Assembly (NCBI GenBank): GCA_905147135.1
Contig: LR990041.1
Coordinates: 23,109,712 to 23,173,711, forward strand
Length of the DNA: 64,000 nt
Direction: 5' to 3'
DNA from: Blastobasis lacticolella
Taxonomy: Eukaryota; Arthropoda; Insecta; Lepidoptera; Blastobasidae
Part shown: positions 9,898 through 22,082 of the stretch, in pieces
Layout of the letters: each line of letters starts with the position of its first letter
Position numbering within the stretch: position 1 is the first letter of the stretch
Translations under genes and position numbers: made by a program
The notes under the pieces: model-generated
Told to the model about the DNA's origin: nothing
Database searches by the model: none
What the model saw: only the letters and a program-made list of their open reading frames with translations

Positions 9898-11027
9898 TTA
9901 ATTGCCCGGTTTTTTTTTTATCCCTCTGGAACTTTTAACTAGCTCGCCTAGGTTATCATCGAATAAATAGCTATCTCTCTTTCTATCCTTAAATGAATCA
10001 ATTATTGGCTTATCGACCAAGGGTATAATAACTGACCGGCGAGTATCTGTTTCTGCGAAATGAGAATCGGCGATTAATTTCCCAGCTTCATTTAGTGTTT
10101 TGACTGGCGCCGACAAATCTGGATTTTTACGTAAAAAGGACGTCATTGCGTTTCCTACGGCCGTAAGAGCCCGACCAAGTTGACCTTGCTTGGCAAGCAA
10201 ACGTTTGTCTCTGAGCCTGCAGGACTCAACTAGCATGGCGCCGATCTCTGGATTCAGAGCAAGGGGTTTTGCCAGAGGAACGTTTTTTGGGAATGGATAC
10301 TTCTTTATAAGTTCCTCATTATTTTCTTTTTTGAGCCCTTTTAATAAAATATTTTGAAAACGTTTCGCCACATCTTCTTGCAGATTGTCACCGTATTCCT
10401 CAGCCTCTTCTTCAATAACATCCAGGCTTTTTAGAAGTTCGGGGTCAAAATTCTCATTTTGAGGGGTATCCGCAGGGGGCTCGTCGTTTTTAGGCGGCTC
10501 GGAGGGTTGGACAATTTCTACAACCTCCGGCTCGTTCTGTATGGATTCCAGATGTTCTGGAAGCAAAATAAGCCTTCTTTTATGTAAATGTCAAATTGAA
10601 GGTAAGTAACAAATAAATTAAAATTATGAGAAGTAGTTACAAATAAAATGTTATACGTAAGTACTTGGTACCTTACTAACTCAGAACATCTTTATTTGAT
10701 CGCATAATATGCGTCCCAAGCGAATTATCTTGGTAAATAATGTTGCTAGCAAATACTAGCAAAAAAATTATTCTCGAAGAATACAACGAGGTTTATAAAT
10801 CTAGGTACCAGTAGGTAACCAATAATGCCACACTCGAAGAATACAGCAAGAGTGGATTAAGTACATAATTTAGCATAATAACCTTCAGGTTGCACATCAT
10901 CTTCATCACTTGAGTAAATAATCCTTTGACTGCGATGCCGTCGACGCTCGTCCAATTTGAGCTCGTATTTCTTCATCTTCCTCGCCCACCGTATTTCTTT
11001 TGTTTCGTCGTGACTTCTTTTCGGCAT
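9898..11027 (-). CDS. DIRS gag-like ORF1 (two exons, putative intron 10557-10882)
   Basis: Exon 1 starts at ATG 11027 (MPKRSHDETKEI) and ends at 10883 with a G completing no codon. Exon 2 starts at 10556 after TTTTGCTTCCAG and supplies AA, restoring a Glu codon, so phases match (1/1). The 326-bp gap has a GT donor (GTTATT) and a pyrimidine-rich acceptor. The product is charged: an N-terminal basic block, an acidic SSDEDD stretch, a Glu/Pro-rich region and a helical C-terminal half containing LRDKRLLAKQGQLGRAL. This resembles DIRS ORF1 (nucleic-acid-binding, capsid-like), but similarity between such proteins is low, so position in the element is the main argument. Confidence 0.6.
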
Positions 11028-11129
11028 TTTATAGTGGAAAATTCCACGAAAATTCGTACGTGAAAAAACGTCACTATCGAACTTAGGTTCGTTGAACACC
11101 TGTGTGGTTGTCGCGCGCGCACGGACAAG

Positions 11130-11281
11130 AATGAACATGCGAATCTCAGGGACCAGAGAAATGGGGGAGAAAGAGACAGCAATACATTTTAGTCTCTTTT
11201 TCTCTAAATACTTGTGCGAGTTGGTTGGCGTAGCGGGGCTACTACTACATGGTTAAATCTCGAGGACGAAGACAAGATAAT
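11130..11281. repeat. DIRS inverted terminal repeat, 5' copy
   Basis: Inverted partner of 7026-7177. It lies just upstream of gag on the minus strand and is expected to contain the promoter. Confidence 0.9.
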
Positions 11282-11351
11282 GATAAAGAATATACTTAGT
11301 TAAGGGTCTTAGAATGCAGATTATAAGGTAGGATTTGTAGCTACAATGTAG

Positions 11352-12566
11352 CTAAAGAAAATTTACAAAACGGCGGACGCATGCACCCACCGCAGAGGAA
11401 CACCGTGTCTTGCTCGTGTTAATGAATACCCAGGTTAAGACGTGAAATTGCATTACTCGTCTATTATTTATTTTAAAAATAGTTATAATTGTTAATAAGC
11501 TTAAACAAGTAATTAATTTGTGACAGTTTATCGTAACAAACAAGTGTTACGATTTCTATGGTGCCAGTGTTTGTGGCAAATAACTTATTATAACGACACT
11601 AAAGTCGTAACGGTCGCCTTTGTTCGATCGAAATAAGAGGACTACGAAACAGGCGAGTATTGTTTTATTTTGTTATTTTTACTAACTTTCACGCACAGAT
11701 TTAGTTAAGCCTATCTACGTACTGTACAATACATATTTAGAATAGGTAATTTTATTAAGGACTTACTTCTATAATTATCGAAACAGATTGCATCTATCTT
11801 TCACACCTACATACTTATACGTATTCATTCTTAATTGATCCCTAAATAATTATCAATTGTTATCACTACCGTTGAGTAAGTACCTGCGCGATACGTCTTG
11901 CACTCGTAGGTATCCAACAGATTGCCAAGCCGCGGTCGCTGACCCGGGCTGAGAACAAAGAAGTGAACGCATCTTGTCGGAACATAGATCTTGTTCATAG
12001 TAAACTTCACACAGTTGAATATATCATTATAATAAATAAGTAAACAGGTTACCTACTCCTGTTTTAATCTTTTGTCAGAAAGGTGCAACTTGATCCCTGT
12101 AATTATTGTCTAATTAATATTTTTGTACAAAGTACTAAAGCACATACCTATCGAAAGTTCGCGAGTTTATAGATTCATAGCTACTCACCTACTATATTTA
12201 GGTAGATAGTCGCTGGTGGTAACCCCACGATCCCCACGAATTTGACTGTGGACGTATTCACCTGCGTATTGGAGTGTTGTGTTTGTTTTGCCTACCTATA
12301 CACTTATTAAACACAAAACACGCAATTTTAAACTGCACAGCGTTCACATTATCTAGTGAACAACGTTTATCCACTCACTAGGTCCAGTTTACCGGCTCTC
12401 TTCGCTTGACAATTAGTGGAAGCGAAGTAGAAGACAAAAACATTGACCTCAGACAGCACTAACATATACTGCACAGAAATAACAATATCGCATCAATACA
12501 AGACACAAGGCACATTATTTCTCTGCGGTAGGTGCATGCGTCCGCCGTTTTGCAGATTTGCTTTAG
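11352..12566. mobile_element. non-autonomous DNA transposon (copy 1) with ~48-bp TIRs
   Basis: The ends are CTAAAGMAAATYTRCAAAAC followed by GGCGGACGCATGCACC and ACCGCAGAG, inverted at 11352-11400 and 12518-12566. No coding region is recognised. About 1 kb of the interior (11425-12475) is repeated in inverted orientation at 19150-20975. No clear target duplication was found, and the superfamily is unassigned. Confidence 0.65.
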
Positions 12567-13069
12567 GTACAGAGTAGGTGCTAAACAGATACCTACCTCT
12601 TTTTTTCACTCTTCATTCTAAGACCTCTCATCTAACTTTAACTTTAATTTATTATATTACGCCTGCCTTTCCCCTGTTTATCTTTTCCGCTTTGTATTTA
12701 TCTTATTTTACTTTTTCCATTTTTTTATGCCATTTACGTTGTAATGTGGATGGGTGGGTAGTTTGACATACCCAGCTGGCTAGCGTGGTACTTAGGTGTA
12801 GACCGATAAGTGATAGGTGATTAACTGATTACAGATTCCTAATATTTGTAGATATTACTAGTTGTAAGCAGAATATTTTAATAATAGTCTCTTAATAGCA
12901 GGGGCTCGTAAATTGGATTTACCATACCTCTTAAAACTGCTTGCATAATTGTCTGCTTATAGATAGATATTAAATAGGGGATTGCCCAGCTAAATTAGCA
13001 AACTGTATTGCTGTTTGTTAACTATAGTTCGTAGGTATCAAGTCATTGTTTGACCACATTAATATCAGT

Positions 13070-13400
13070 GAAATAAGTGAAATAATATAGATTATTTTTT
13101 AATGTTAAGTAAGTAGATAGTTAACAGGCTATTTTATTGTTTGTTTGCCAGTTAGTTGGTAATAACTGCTTGACTGGAGCCTTCTCCACAACAGTGGAGG
13201 GCTTTGCCATAATTATATTATATTTAGTTAAGTAGATATCTAAATTAGCAGTGCAGTATTGTTTGTTTGCCATTTCATAGGTATAATTTAACTTATTGAC
13301 TTGAGCTTCCTTCAAATCAGTGGAGGGCTTTGCCATAATATATAATATGTTGTTAAGTGGAGAACTAAATAAGCAGTTTATAGTACGTATTAGAAAGTAA
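13070..13400 (+). promoter_or_regulatory. LINE 5' UTR tandem monomers (126-bp period)
   Basis: The landmark GTGGAGGGCTTTGCCATAAT starts at 13194 and again at 13320, a 126-bp spacing, each preceded by TTGTTTGTTTGCCA and followed by TTAAGTRGA. A more diverged unit lies upstream to about 12960. Such monomers often serve as promoters of LINEs. The regulatory role is inferred. Confidence 0.55.
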
Positions 13401-13613
13401 TAAATAGATATTTAAATATTTGTTTGGGGTTGTTTGACTATTGACAAGGTTAAATAATATAGTATATTATTTATATATTTACAAACTATAGATTAGTTGG
13501 ATTAATATTAAAGATAGCTTCACGTGTTCCTTCCTAATATTCGTGTTGGAATTTCTGCTGTCCCGGTTTGTTGTCAGTTTCAGGCCGCCCAGTGCTGACG
13601 AATACCTTCAAAT

Positions 13614-15427
13614 ATGGTGAAGACACGACGCGCTGCCTGCGAGGAGATCGAATGCAAGCTGCAGCTGGCGCTGGACGAGCTGAAATGCTTCAAAACTCTC
13701 TAGACGCAGAACAGGAGATCCAAAGCATCATTGGCACTAACACTCAGTTAAAGAGTGAGCTTGCATCTATGCATAAGGAGTACTTGGAAGTAACCAGGGA
13801 CAGAGACGAGATACGCAACGTACTCACAGAACAGCAGACCTGTCACAGGAATTACACAAGTGCCTTGAGCAGAATCTCAGAACTGGAGCTAGCTCTGAGC
13901 GAGGCTCACAATATCATAACAAAATATGAGCAGCGACAGTCTTGCGATTCACACCAAAAATCCCAGTGTCTTTATGATGAACTAGTAGAACCAGAACATG
14001 ATCACCAAGCAGTGTCTGAAAACACTTCTGACCTATGTAATACCTGGAATGAGACCACATCAATGGCATCTTTACTTAATATAAAAAGAATTAAAAAATT
14101 AACGAAAAAGTTGCGAATTGATTTTGAAGATTGTAATTCTAAATTGGTACGTGCGCAACAAACTCATACCACGGAGACACACGAGATGAATAAAAAAATA
14201 AAAAAGTTGCAAGTCGACTTAAAGATACTAAATAGAAAATATAAAATAGCACAAAATGAAATCATTACTTGGAGAGAAGCTACCTCTCAAATGGTCAAAT
14301 TGTCAAATGAAAACACGGACATAATCGAACGACTGATGACTGCCAAAGAAGAGGAATGTGAGTGTGTCGCTTCGCAGCTTCAGCGCCCCGCGCTCCAGCC
14401 GCAAAACATTGTCGTCGCCCCCGAGGCGCACGCTGCGAGCACCGCGGCTCCTGCGGTGTACGTCGAGCCCGCGGGCGCCGGGTGTAAGGTGTTGGCCGCC
14501 CCGGCCGCCCCGACAGTCGCGACCACCTCTGCCACCACGGCCCACATCGTACCTGCTGTCGGTGGGCCCCACAAATCCTCAGCCGCCCCGGCCTTCGCGG
14601 CCACCTCTTATGCCGCCGCTGCGAGGAGAACGACGCGCTCTACAGCCCACGCGGCCTACATCCAGCCCGCGGTCGACGAGCCATTCAAGGCCACAGACGC
14701 ACCGGCTATTGCGGCCACCTCCTATGCCACCATAGCAAGGAGATCGACGCGCTCTACGGCCCCCGCGGCCCACATCCAGCCCGCGGTCGTCAGGCCCCAC
14801 AAGACCCCAGCCGCCCCGGCCGTCGTGGCGACAACGAGATTGGCGGGCACTACGGACACGGCAAAGAGTTCAATACGCACCATAATATATTCCGATTCGC
14901 TTGGCAAAGGCATGGGCATATTAATAAGTAATGATGTCAATAAATCTGTTTGTAATCATTGTTTGCCAAACCGATCATTTAATGAGATAATAAATGTAGC
15001 TAGTCAACAATGTAATGAAGACAGTACCAATATTATAGTAATGGTCGGAAATAGCATGGGAATAACTAGAAATGATATCGTAGAGAGTTTTCAAAAAATT
15101 CAGTCCCATAATTTTAATAAAATTACTTTGTGTGCTTTCCCATACACAAATAATGACCCTAAGTTAAATAGACGTATTCATAGACTGAATACATGTTTAT
15201 ATAATTTGACTCGTTATAGTAACGCATTTTCATTTTTTGACATCAACAAATTTGTTGGCAATATTATTTGTACAAATGATACATTGTATCTCAAGCAAAA
15301 GGACAAAAAGTATATTGCTACATTGTTAGCCTTTAATATTAATTGTTATAACAATATTAGCGTAAGTAGGATTGACCAGGGCTCCTGCATGTTATCATCT
15401 AAGGACAAAGGATGCTCTTTAAACTAG
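13614..15427 (+). pseudogene. LINE ORF1: coiled coil, Ala/Pro-rich linker, SGNH-esterase-like domain
   Basis: The ancestral start is ATG 13614 (MVKTRRAACEEIECKLQLA), by comparison with the copy at 4739. That frame stops at 13701 (TAG), and coding continues in another frame from about 13690 to TAG 15425-15427. The N-terminal half is coiled coil (LKSELASMHKEYLEVTRDRD). Residues encoded at 14380-14870 form an imperfect tandem Ala/Pro/Thr-rich linker. The C-terminal ~200 residues resemble an SGNH/GDSL hydrolase: SDSLGKGMG (block I, Ser), VMVGNSMG (block III-like) and a fold-compatible helix pattern. Esterase-type ORF1 proteins are known in CR1-group LINEs, where they bind RNA or membranes. One frameshift disables this copy. 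Confidence 0.75.
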
Positions 15428-18322
15428 ATTTTAAGACAAAAGAAAAGCCCAAGAATTGTTTACGATTAATTCATCAAAATATACAAGGTTTTTCTGGCAA
15501 AGAACATGAAATATAATTATATTTAAAGAAAACTCCTGTAGAAGTTTTATGTTTAACTAAGCACTGGCTGAGAGAATCTGAGATGTCATTTAATTTATTT
15601 AACTATAATATAATTAGTTGTTTTAATCGGAAATCTATTTCCCGTGGTGGTTCATTAATTGCAGTACGGCAAAATATTAAATCGAAAGACCGGAAAGATG
15701 TTTCTGGCCTCTCAGTTGAACATAAGATTGAGTTATCCTGCGTGGAGCTAGAAAAGTGCACTTTGTGTACTGTGTAATGTACTTTGTGTGTATAGGCCAC
15801 CATACAATGAAAACTATGAGATTTTTGAAAAAACTATGGAACAAGTTTTAGAAAGACTTTGTACGTGTAAAAAAAAGGTTATCGTTTGTGGAGACTTTAA
15901 TGTTAATTTACTAGAAAAAACAACGTTTAGTAAGAGAATAATAAGCTTATTTCGTAGTTTTAATCATAATTATGTATTTTTAGAGCCGACACGATGCACA
16001 GAATCATCAGCGACTTGCATCGACAATGTCTTCTGCTGTTGCGAGGTCAACGAAAAGGCTATTATAAATTTTACAAGATCTGACCATAGTGGACAATTCG
16101 TTGTTTTTGATTTTACGGAACAATGTAATATCAATGAAATAATTACAAGACCAATTACTCAAAAGAGAATTGAACACTTCAAACAAGCCTTATCGGAGAC
16201 CATTGCCGGCCTTTCTCTTGATTCTCATGACCCAAACATTCTATTTTCTGATATGTTCAATTCTGTCAATAATGTTTATCAAAGCGTTTTTACGCAAAAA
16301 AGAATAAAAAGTAACTGTAAATCTAAATTTAGTGATTGGGCTACTTTAGGTATCCGCAAAAGCAGAGATAGAATGTTTGAACTATACGGTCAGCGAGCTT
16401 ATTGCCATGATAAAGATTTTGTAGAATATGTCAAAAAATATTCAAAAACGTTTAAGAAAGTTTGTCTAATTGCAAAATCACAGCATTATAAGAAAATTAT
16501 AAGTTCGTCTTCAAACAGGGCTAAGACTGTGTGGAATGTAATAAATAAGGAGGCAGGGAAAACAAAGCCTCGTGATACACATTATGAAATCAAAACAGAA
16601 ACCGGAACTAGTACCGCAAATAAAGAAGTGGCAGAGTTGTTTTAAACATTTTTTACCGAAATACCGATTAAAACTACCTCGCTGCTAAACTCGTGCCCAA
16701 TTAGTGCAGAAAACTTGTTAAAAGAAAATATAGGTGCCTGTGAAAATGGCTTTTACTATTCGGAAGTAGACGCTAAAACTATCATTAAAGCTTTTAAAAG
16801 CATTAAGTTGAAAAATACGGAAGATATTTGGGGAATGTCAGTTAGAGTTATAAGTACTGTTGTTGATATTTTAGCACCGTATTTAGCTTACATTTTTAAT
16901 GCGTGCGTCGAAGTAGGTGTTTACCCCGACCTCATGAAAATCAGTTAAGTGGTGCCATTATTCAAATCAGGTTGTAAAAATAGTTTGAATAATTTTAGAC
17001 CGGTATCCATCCTGCCCGTTTTCAGTAAAATCTTTGAAAAAATCATGTTAAGTCAAATGATTGTGCACTTTAACAGTAATAAATTATTTCATCAACAACA
17101 ATATGGCTTCACAAAAGGCCGCAATACTACCGAAGCTGGTATTAGCCTCATTCAACAAATTTTTGGCGCTTGGGAAGAACATCATAATGCAGTAGGTGTT
17201 TTTTGCGATTTGTCTAAAGCATTTGATTGTGTAAATCATTCAACACTATTACTAAAATTAAAACATTACGGTTTTACGCATGATAGTCTTGAAATGATGA
17301 AATCATACTTAGAAGGTAGAGTTCAAATAGTAAATGTAAATGGCGAGTTATCTGCGGGTGGGAAAGTGAGCATTGGAGTGCCACAAGGATCTATATTGGG
17401 GCCGTTTCTCTTTCTTGTATATATAAATGACCTTCCATACATGGTGCAGAATATTGCTGGTATAGTCTTGTTTGCTGACGATACTTCACTGATATTTAAA
17501 ATTAATAGGAAAGATAATAATATAGACGAAGTAAACTGTGTTCTTCAGAATGTGCTTCATTGGTTTACGATTAATAACTTAGTCTTAAACTCTAAAAAAA
17601 CAAAATGCGTTCATTTTTGCCTCCCTAATGTACAAAGTAATCAATGTAATGTTATATTAGATAAAACGCAACTTGAGTTGGTAGAGAAAACTACTTTCTT
17701 AGGCGTTAATATAGATTCAAAAATTCAATGGGGCCCACATATTGAATCATTGGCTAGTAGGTTAAGTTCGGCTGCATTTGCGGTGTGGCGAATAAGGAGG
17801 CTAACGGATGTGAATACAGCTAGATTAGTTTATTATAGTTATTTTCATAGTATTATGTCATACGGCATCATACTATGGGGCAAGTGTGCTGATAGTGACA
17901 TCATTTTCAAACTACAAAAGCGAGCTGTAAGAGCAATATATGGATTACGTCGACGTGATTCGCTCAAAGAATTGATTAAAGAAATTGATGTATTGACTTT
18001 CTCAAGTCAATATATATTTGATAATATTATGTATGTTAGAAAGCATATTACCCAATTTGCTAAAAATACTGATATTCATAATGTCAATTTAAGAAACAAA
18101 AATAAACTGGTAACACCGTTGTTCAGACTAAGTAAAGTAAATTCATCTTTCATGGGTAACTGTATAAAATTTTATAATCATATTCCTGAATGTATTATTA
18201 ATTTGCCTGAATTACAATTTAAAGATAAGGTGAAAACAACTTTAATGAAAAAAGCCTATTATAAAATTGATGAATATATCAATGACAAAAATGTATGGTG
18301 TACTACTAGCTCTTCGAAATAG
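15412..18322 (+). pseudogene. LINE ORF2: AP endonuclease and reverse transcriptase
   Basis: ATG 15412 overlaps the ORF1 stop by 16 bases. Endonuclease motifs: LRLIHQNIQGF, then VYRPPYNENYEIF, VIVCGDFNVNLL and TRSDHSGQF. RT motifs: NNFRPVSILPVFSKIFEK, FCDLSKAFDCVNH (Asp), [20 protein letters not shown] and VLFADDTSLIF (catalytic DD). Lesions are a TAA at 15513, a frameshift near 15780, a TAA at 16643 and a TAA at 16946. The sister copy at 42957-43960 has CAA and AAA at the last two sites, so these are point mutations. The last 457 codons (16949-18322) are open. The enzyme would nick DNA and reverse-transcribe the element RNA. Confidence 0.85.
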
Positions 18323-19149
18323 GAAGTTATTTATAAATTTACAATTTTGTTAATTGGGTGAGGATGATTTGATGTGTAATAGTCATTGAATAACAAATAT
18401 TTTTTTAATGTGTACGGCATTGGCAGCGCATGCTCACTTAAAAGTCTGCCTGGTGGTGGCATGGGGGTCGGGTCGTTCTCTTCCCTCAAATATGGTTGAA
18501 TTGGACGATGGCTGGGCCCTGCGTCATGCTCGTGAACGGGTGCTGCCTTGGTGGACTGGCCTGCTTTTGCTGTGCCATTTTTTATGTTTTAATTGAATTT
18601 ATTTTTATTTTTAGTTATCTTGACCGATTTGTAGAGGTTCACATCATAGTCCAATCAAGACACGCTCACTCAAATTAAATTGACAAATGTATCAATGCAA
18701 TGTAATCATATTTAAATGTACCTGTGGGTTTCTTGCCGTTTCTTTTTCCCACAGATGGTCATTTTCCTAACTGAAGCCGCATACTGACAGACAGACGACA
18801 TTCATTTTACTTATTTGTTCCGAGCTCAGGGGGCGACGCGGGTAGGCCGGCTGGTGCGTGCGGGTGTGAGCGCCGGCGGGCTGCCTGGGGCCGGGCGCGC
18901 GCCGCACATGATTCGCCTAGGCGGTTATGTGCGTGGCGCGTATCGGTGCCCGGTGTCTCGCCGGAGTAAGCCCTCGCGCGCGCTGATCGGTCTGCATGCG
19001 TCGCCCCCTACCTGGATGAGCTCGCTTAACTTCCCTTTGTTTTCCGTTAGATTTTTGACTTTTGAAAAGAGATTAATTAACGTAATCCTAATTCAATAAA
19101 TACTTTTTCATTTTCATTTTCAATGCGTTAAAAGTGTGCGCCGTGTGTT

Positions 19150-20975
19150 ATTAGTAGATAGTGCTGTCTGAGGTAAATGTTTTTTGTCTTCAACTTCGCT
19201 TCCACTTATTGTCAAGCGAAGAGAGCTGGTGAACTGGACCTAGTGTGTGGGTAATCGTTGTTCACTAGATAATATGAACGCTGTGCAGTTTATTCTTGCG
19301 TTTTCTTGATAAATAAGTGTGATACAGATAAAACAAGTACAATACCCCAATGCGTAGGCGAATACTTCCACAGTCAACTTCGTGGTGTAGCCACCAACGG
19401 CTACCTACGTAAATGTAGTAGGTACGCAGCTATGTATCTATAAGCTAAGAACTCTCTATAGGTAGATATTTTAGTACTTTATTAATAAAAATAGTTACAA
19501 TTATGAATATGTAAACAATGAATTCTTGCACAAACTACTTTTATGTCACCGCAGTTGGAAGGTAGGTAGTGTACCGATCTGATCAATGGCAAAATCAGGA
19601 GCAAGTAAGTTGTTTACCTATTTATTATAACGTTTTAAGTTGAACTGTGTACCTAAAGTTTACCATAAAAAATATGCGTTCACTTCTTTGTTATCAGGTC
19701 AACAACCGCGGCTTAGCAATCTGTTGGATACCTACGAGTGTGTTAGAAAAATAGATAGAGTGTACCGATCTAATGTGTGAATTTAAGTATTTAGGGGTTA
19801 TGAGTTAGGTTGGCCTAGTAACTAAGGTTAGAAAGTTGAATGAAATGAAAAATAGGGCACATTAGTTAAATATAACTTTTTATTTATTCAGGAAAGGATA
19901 TTCACATTCAAACACCGAGATCAGATCAAATGAGATAAGTTATTTATACAGGATAATAGTCATAGCTAACAAATTAACATGGGAAATATGCTAATATATT
20001 CTAAACATAATAAAACATAGCGAAATGAAGTATAGCGGCTATATCGCCTTAGGATTACACAAATAAATCATTTAGAAATCAGCAATAGGCACCAAAGTAA
20101 TACAATACAAGTTTATACTTAACTGTGTGGCTGGTCTAGAGCAAAAGTCTTTTCGACTGATTCAACTAGGTTTATATACCCAACGTTTAGCCGGAAATCG
20201 GAGGTACATATTTTAACCAATCAATAGACGTTATACACTGCCAGTTAAATATGAAGTTATTGTGTCAAAATACTTAACCAAAGACATCGAAATAGTTCTT
20301 GAAACTATTGTTAATAATTATAGGATTTATTACACAATTACAAATATATCTTTCAGTTAAATAGTACTTAATCTGTTAAAGAGATTCGTTCCGAAATAAA
20401 GAACGAACATTTCGTTCGGAAACCTTGAAAACTGCACAGAATATTAATTACTATACGTAAATACTTAGGGAAATATTTACAACTATATTCTATTAGATAA
20501 ACCATCAAATTAACATAAAAATAATAATAATATCTAACAAGTGCAACATGGATCGCGTAGGTACTACCTACTCATCAATATAAAAATTAATTTAGAATGA
20601 ATTCGTCTAATAGGTACGTAGGTGCAGAAAGATAGTTACAATTTGTTTTGAAAATAACTTCTTTGTGAGTGTTCGAAATACTGTGTATCATCGATTTGCC
20701 TAATTAATGATGTGCTTGAAAGGTAAAAAGATAGAAAAACAAAACAATACTCGCCTGTTTCGTAGTCCTCGGAAAGCGGCCGATCAAAGGCGGTCGTTAC
20801 GACTAGTGTCGCTGCAATAACTTATTTGCCACGGACACTGTCTCCACTCAAATCACTGTACGTGCTTTTGATATTATACTAAAACAAATTAATTACTACT
20901 TGATACTTAATAACAATTAAAACTATTAAATTAATTGACGAGTACTACAATTTCTCGTCTTAACCCGGGTATTTC
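19150..20975. mobile_element. inverted second copy of the 11352-12566 DNA transposon
   Basis: Inverted matches to the first copy run across 19150-19320 (GCTGTCTGAGGTAAATGTTT), 19600-19750 (GGATACCTACGAGTG), 20740-20850 (GGACTACGAAACAGGCGAG in complement) and 20870-20975 (complement of AATACCCAGGTTAAG). A segment of about 19830-20620 has no counterpart in copy 1 and may be a later insertion. The terminal 30-40 bp are not recognised here. Confidence 0.7.
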
Positions 20976-21711
20976 CAACTACCCTCCCTTTGAAATAACT
21001 ACTACCTGTTGGCCACGCTCCCATAGCATCCATCAACCCTATATCATGGATAAAACAAATCACCTCCATCTGGTGATGCTACAAGCTTTGAGAAAACAAA
21101 ACCATCACATAAATTTCATGAAAGTCTATGTATATAAGCGGCGGCACCACACGCCATTTAGAATGTTACATCAAATAATACCATAATCTTTTTTAAATTT
21201 CCCTTTATATGTTTTCTTTTATCCATTCCTTATTCCAGGTGGTGGACTTGATATATTTGAATTATTACGACTGACATGACCTGCTGGTGTTATACACTGA
21301 TGTCAGAAAAAGGCTATATACACATGCGGATAATCTAATTGGGCCACTGTTAAAGCCACGAGCTGTTGCAGTTACTACGACTTCTAAGACCCACCATGGA
21401 AATAACTGATGCTGTTCAGAAATATATGCGCAATTTCTTCTATGTCAAATGGATTGAGCCTTACGTTACCCTACGTCATCGAGTACAAGTAATAATCCCC
21501 GCGATAGTAGAGGTTTAGGAGACCCCCAGATCGTTAGTCTGCCCGTTCACAACCTGGCTGATTTTTTAGTTACCCGAACTTCGACTTTTCGTAGCGATAG
21601 TACTTACAGATCTAGAAGTAACATAACCGGTCGGCGTTACATCCTTAGCGTTTCGCTTTTCGAACACATTAAAGTCATTTTTCTTTTTGGTGACTAATTT
21701 TTTGGTCACCG
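20976..21711. other. no supported gene
   Basis: AT-rich sequence with short ORFs lacking recognisable domains. Nothing identified. Confidence 0.4.
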
Positions 21712-21905
21712 CTGCCTATATACATTGGCTACACCTGGGGTATCGCTAATGCGTTTCCCGCCTCTATAACACGTTGCTCTACAACGAAAAAGGCAAATAC
21801 CCCTCCACCGGCAAAGCCACGGCTTCCCAAATATCCACCATAAGGAGCACTGGCGACCTTAGTCACCGGCAGTAACACAATACTATTTAAAATAGTATTG
21901 TTTGG
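21712..21905 (-). repeat. LINE/SINE 3'-end repeat (family of 22968 and 53130)
   Basis: On the minus strand it reads GCCAGTGCTCCTTATGGTGG, a GGCTTTGCCGG stretch and GGCAGCGGTGACC. It matches the plus-strand copies at 22968-23215 and 53130-53340. The family ends in a tail shared with Jockey/CR1-like 3' UTRs (GGGAAACGCATTAGCGATAC). Confidence 0.6.
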
Positions 21906-22082
21906 CTGCAGTATTATGCGGAGGTATTTGTCCAATCGGGTGGGAAATGCTCAAAATCTAATTCAACCACCCTGAAGCAATATATTGAGTGTTACTGTAG
22001 CTGTCGATAAATAAATAATTTATGCCTGGATGTTATAAGCGTTATCATTCTTCTTCTTATCGAGTCGAAGGACTACACCCTG

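Larger units (their letters stand above)
6983..11281 (-). mobile_element. DIRS-like (tyrosine-recombinase) retrotransposon
   Basis: In minus order the element has gag (two exons), a Pro-rich linker, an RT remnant, RNase H and a tyrosine recombinase, bounded by near-identical 152-bp inverted terminal repeats (7026-7177 and 11130-11281). The 3' (low-coordinate) side also has an inverted pair 6983-7058 / 7246-7322 and a second partial ITR copy at 7315-7352, reminiscent of the internal complementary region of DIRS elements. This gene order and inverted termini define DIRS-like elements as opposed to LTR or LINE types. Most of the RT palm is deleted and the recombinase is frameshifted, so the copy is inactive, although the ITR similarity suggests it is not very old. 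Confidence 0.85.
12960..19120 (+). mobile_element. near full-length CR1-group LINE with esterase-type ORF1
   Basis: Order: tandem 126-bp 5' monomers (about 13070-13400), a 5' UTR block, ORF1 (13614-15427), an overlapping ORF2 (15412-18322) with AP endonuclease and reverse transcriptase, a ~800-bp 3' UTR, AATAAA at 19096 and a (CATTTT)n end. The 3' UTR end recurs at 55580-55850 (minus), the 5' end at 4420-6640 (minus) and an RT copy at 42957-43960 (plus). It lies between two inverted copies of a DNA transposon. Both ORFs are broken. Confidence 0.85.

Noticed and set aside
14303..14940. Several antisense and alternate-frame ORFs, Arg/Gly/Ala-rich
   Set aside because: Shadows of the GC-rich Ala/Pro linker in LINE ORF1; composition-driven open frames.
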